A DNA stretch of 42,013 bases. Source: Opitutia bacterium (GTDB lineage Bacteria > Verrucomicrobiota > Verrucomicrobiia > Opitutales > UBA953). The notes beneath the pieces were generated by a model. It was not told the DNA's origin, ran no database searches, and worked only from the letters and a program-made list of their open reading frames with translations. Of this stretch, positions 41,862 through 42,013 are shown piece by piece. Each line of letters opens with the position of its first letter. Within the stretch, counting starts at the first letter, position 1. The stretch is from positions 1-42,013 of the forward strand of contig CANCLV010000004.1 in NCBI GenBank assembly GCA_947378905.1, read 5' to 3'. The position numbers were made by a program, and so were the translations under genes.

Positions 41862-42013
41862 ATGACCCAAAAGTTATTTGGAACAGATGGTATTCGAGGT
41901 CGTGCTAATGAGTATCCGATTACCTCCGAAGTCGCACTCAAGGCGGGTCAGGCAATTTCACGTGTTCTTAAGTCTAAAGGTGCAAATCATAATCGAGTAG
42001 TGATTGGTAAAGA
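41862..42013 (+). CDS. glmM: Phosphoglucosamine mutase, N-terminal fragment
   Basis: The first 50 codons are visible: MTQKLFGTDGIRGRANEYPIT, then a helix and NHNRVVIGKD. The FGTDGIRG opening identifies GlmM, which converts glucosamine-6-phosphate to glucosamine-1-phosphate for UDP-GlcNAc, peptidoglycan and LPS. The catalytic Ser motif lies beyond the window edge. The ATG has no Shine-Dalgarno sequence. Upstream, CAATTAAGGGG (41811-41821) and TTTAACCC (41842-41849) recur in similar order before yajC. Confidence 0.95.
   Translation, partial: MTQKLFGTDGIRGRANEYPITSEVALKAGQAISRVLKSKGANHNRVVIGK

Noticed and set aside
1..42013. Mobile elements, CRISPR arrays, tRNA or rRNA genes
   Set aside because: No transposase, integrase, direct-repeat array or cloverleaf-like sequence could be found in gene gaps.

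Overview
This is a gene-dense, almost entirely housekeeping stretch of a bacterial chromosome. It holds 31 protein genes, two of them cut by the window edges (carA at the left, glmM at the right). I see no rRNA, tRNA, insertion sequence, prophage, integrase or CRISPR array. Gram-negative signs are a twin-arginine alkaline phosphatase, a fused SecDF, Kup, and Uup-type ABC-F. A ThuA-like exported protein, the NPTCPF-type redoxin, a vertebrate-like SMUG1 glycosylase and weak Shine-Dalgarno use suggest the PVC group, most likely Verrucomicrobiota (Opitutia-like). That placement is inference; no rRNA is present to confirm it.

Layout. 1-7.3 kb: end of carA, Kup on the minus strand, then yajC-secDF-recJ on the plus strand. 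7.3-11.5 kb: exported ThuA-like protein, EVE-domain protein, TatD nuclease, and a two-domain acyltransferase resembling OlsF (aminolipid synthesis). 11.5-17.2 kb: metY, cysS, a SIMPL protein, and a threonyl-tRNA synthetase without its TGS domain. 17.2-25.3 kb: alkaline phosphatase, redoxin, cysE coupled to a soluble GAF histidine kinase, DedA, glnD. 25.3-30.0 kb: msrA-rarA-dusB, a 376-base AT-rich candidate replication origin, and dnaA. 30.0-34.5 kb: TPP riboswitch-thiC-methyltransferase, lexA with its own operator, a MenH-like hydrolase. 34.5-42.0 kb: flavin reductase-like protein, speA, SMUG1-methyltransferase, ABC-F, an MFS permease, start of glmM.

Themes. Sulfur amino acids: cysE, metY, cysS, msrA. 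Genome maintenance: recJ, rarA, lexA, smug1, dnaA. Envelope: secDF/yajC, olsF-like, dedA, glmM. Regulation is the most interesting part. Many start codons have no Shine-Dalgarno sequence and several lie only 5-9 bases after a plausible -10 box, so leaderless mRNAs look common. lexA carries a GAAC-N4-GTTC operator next to its start codon, thiC has a clear TPP riboswitch, and thrS has a compact hairpin leader. Seven of eight convergent gene pairs abut or overlap at their stop codons; only one has an obvious terminator. I found no cluster that reads as a new multi-gene defence or metabolic system.
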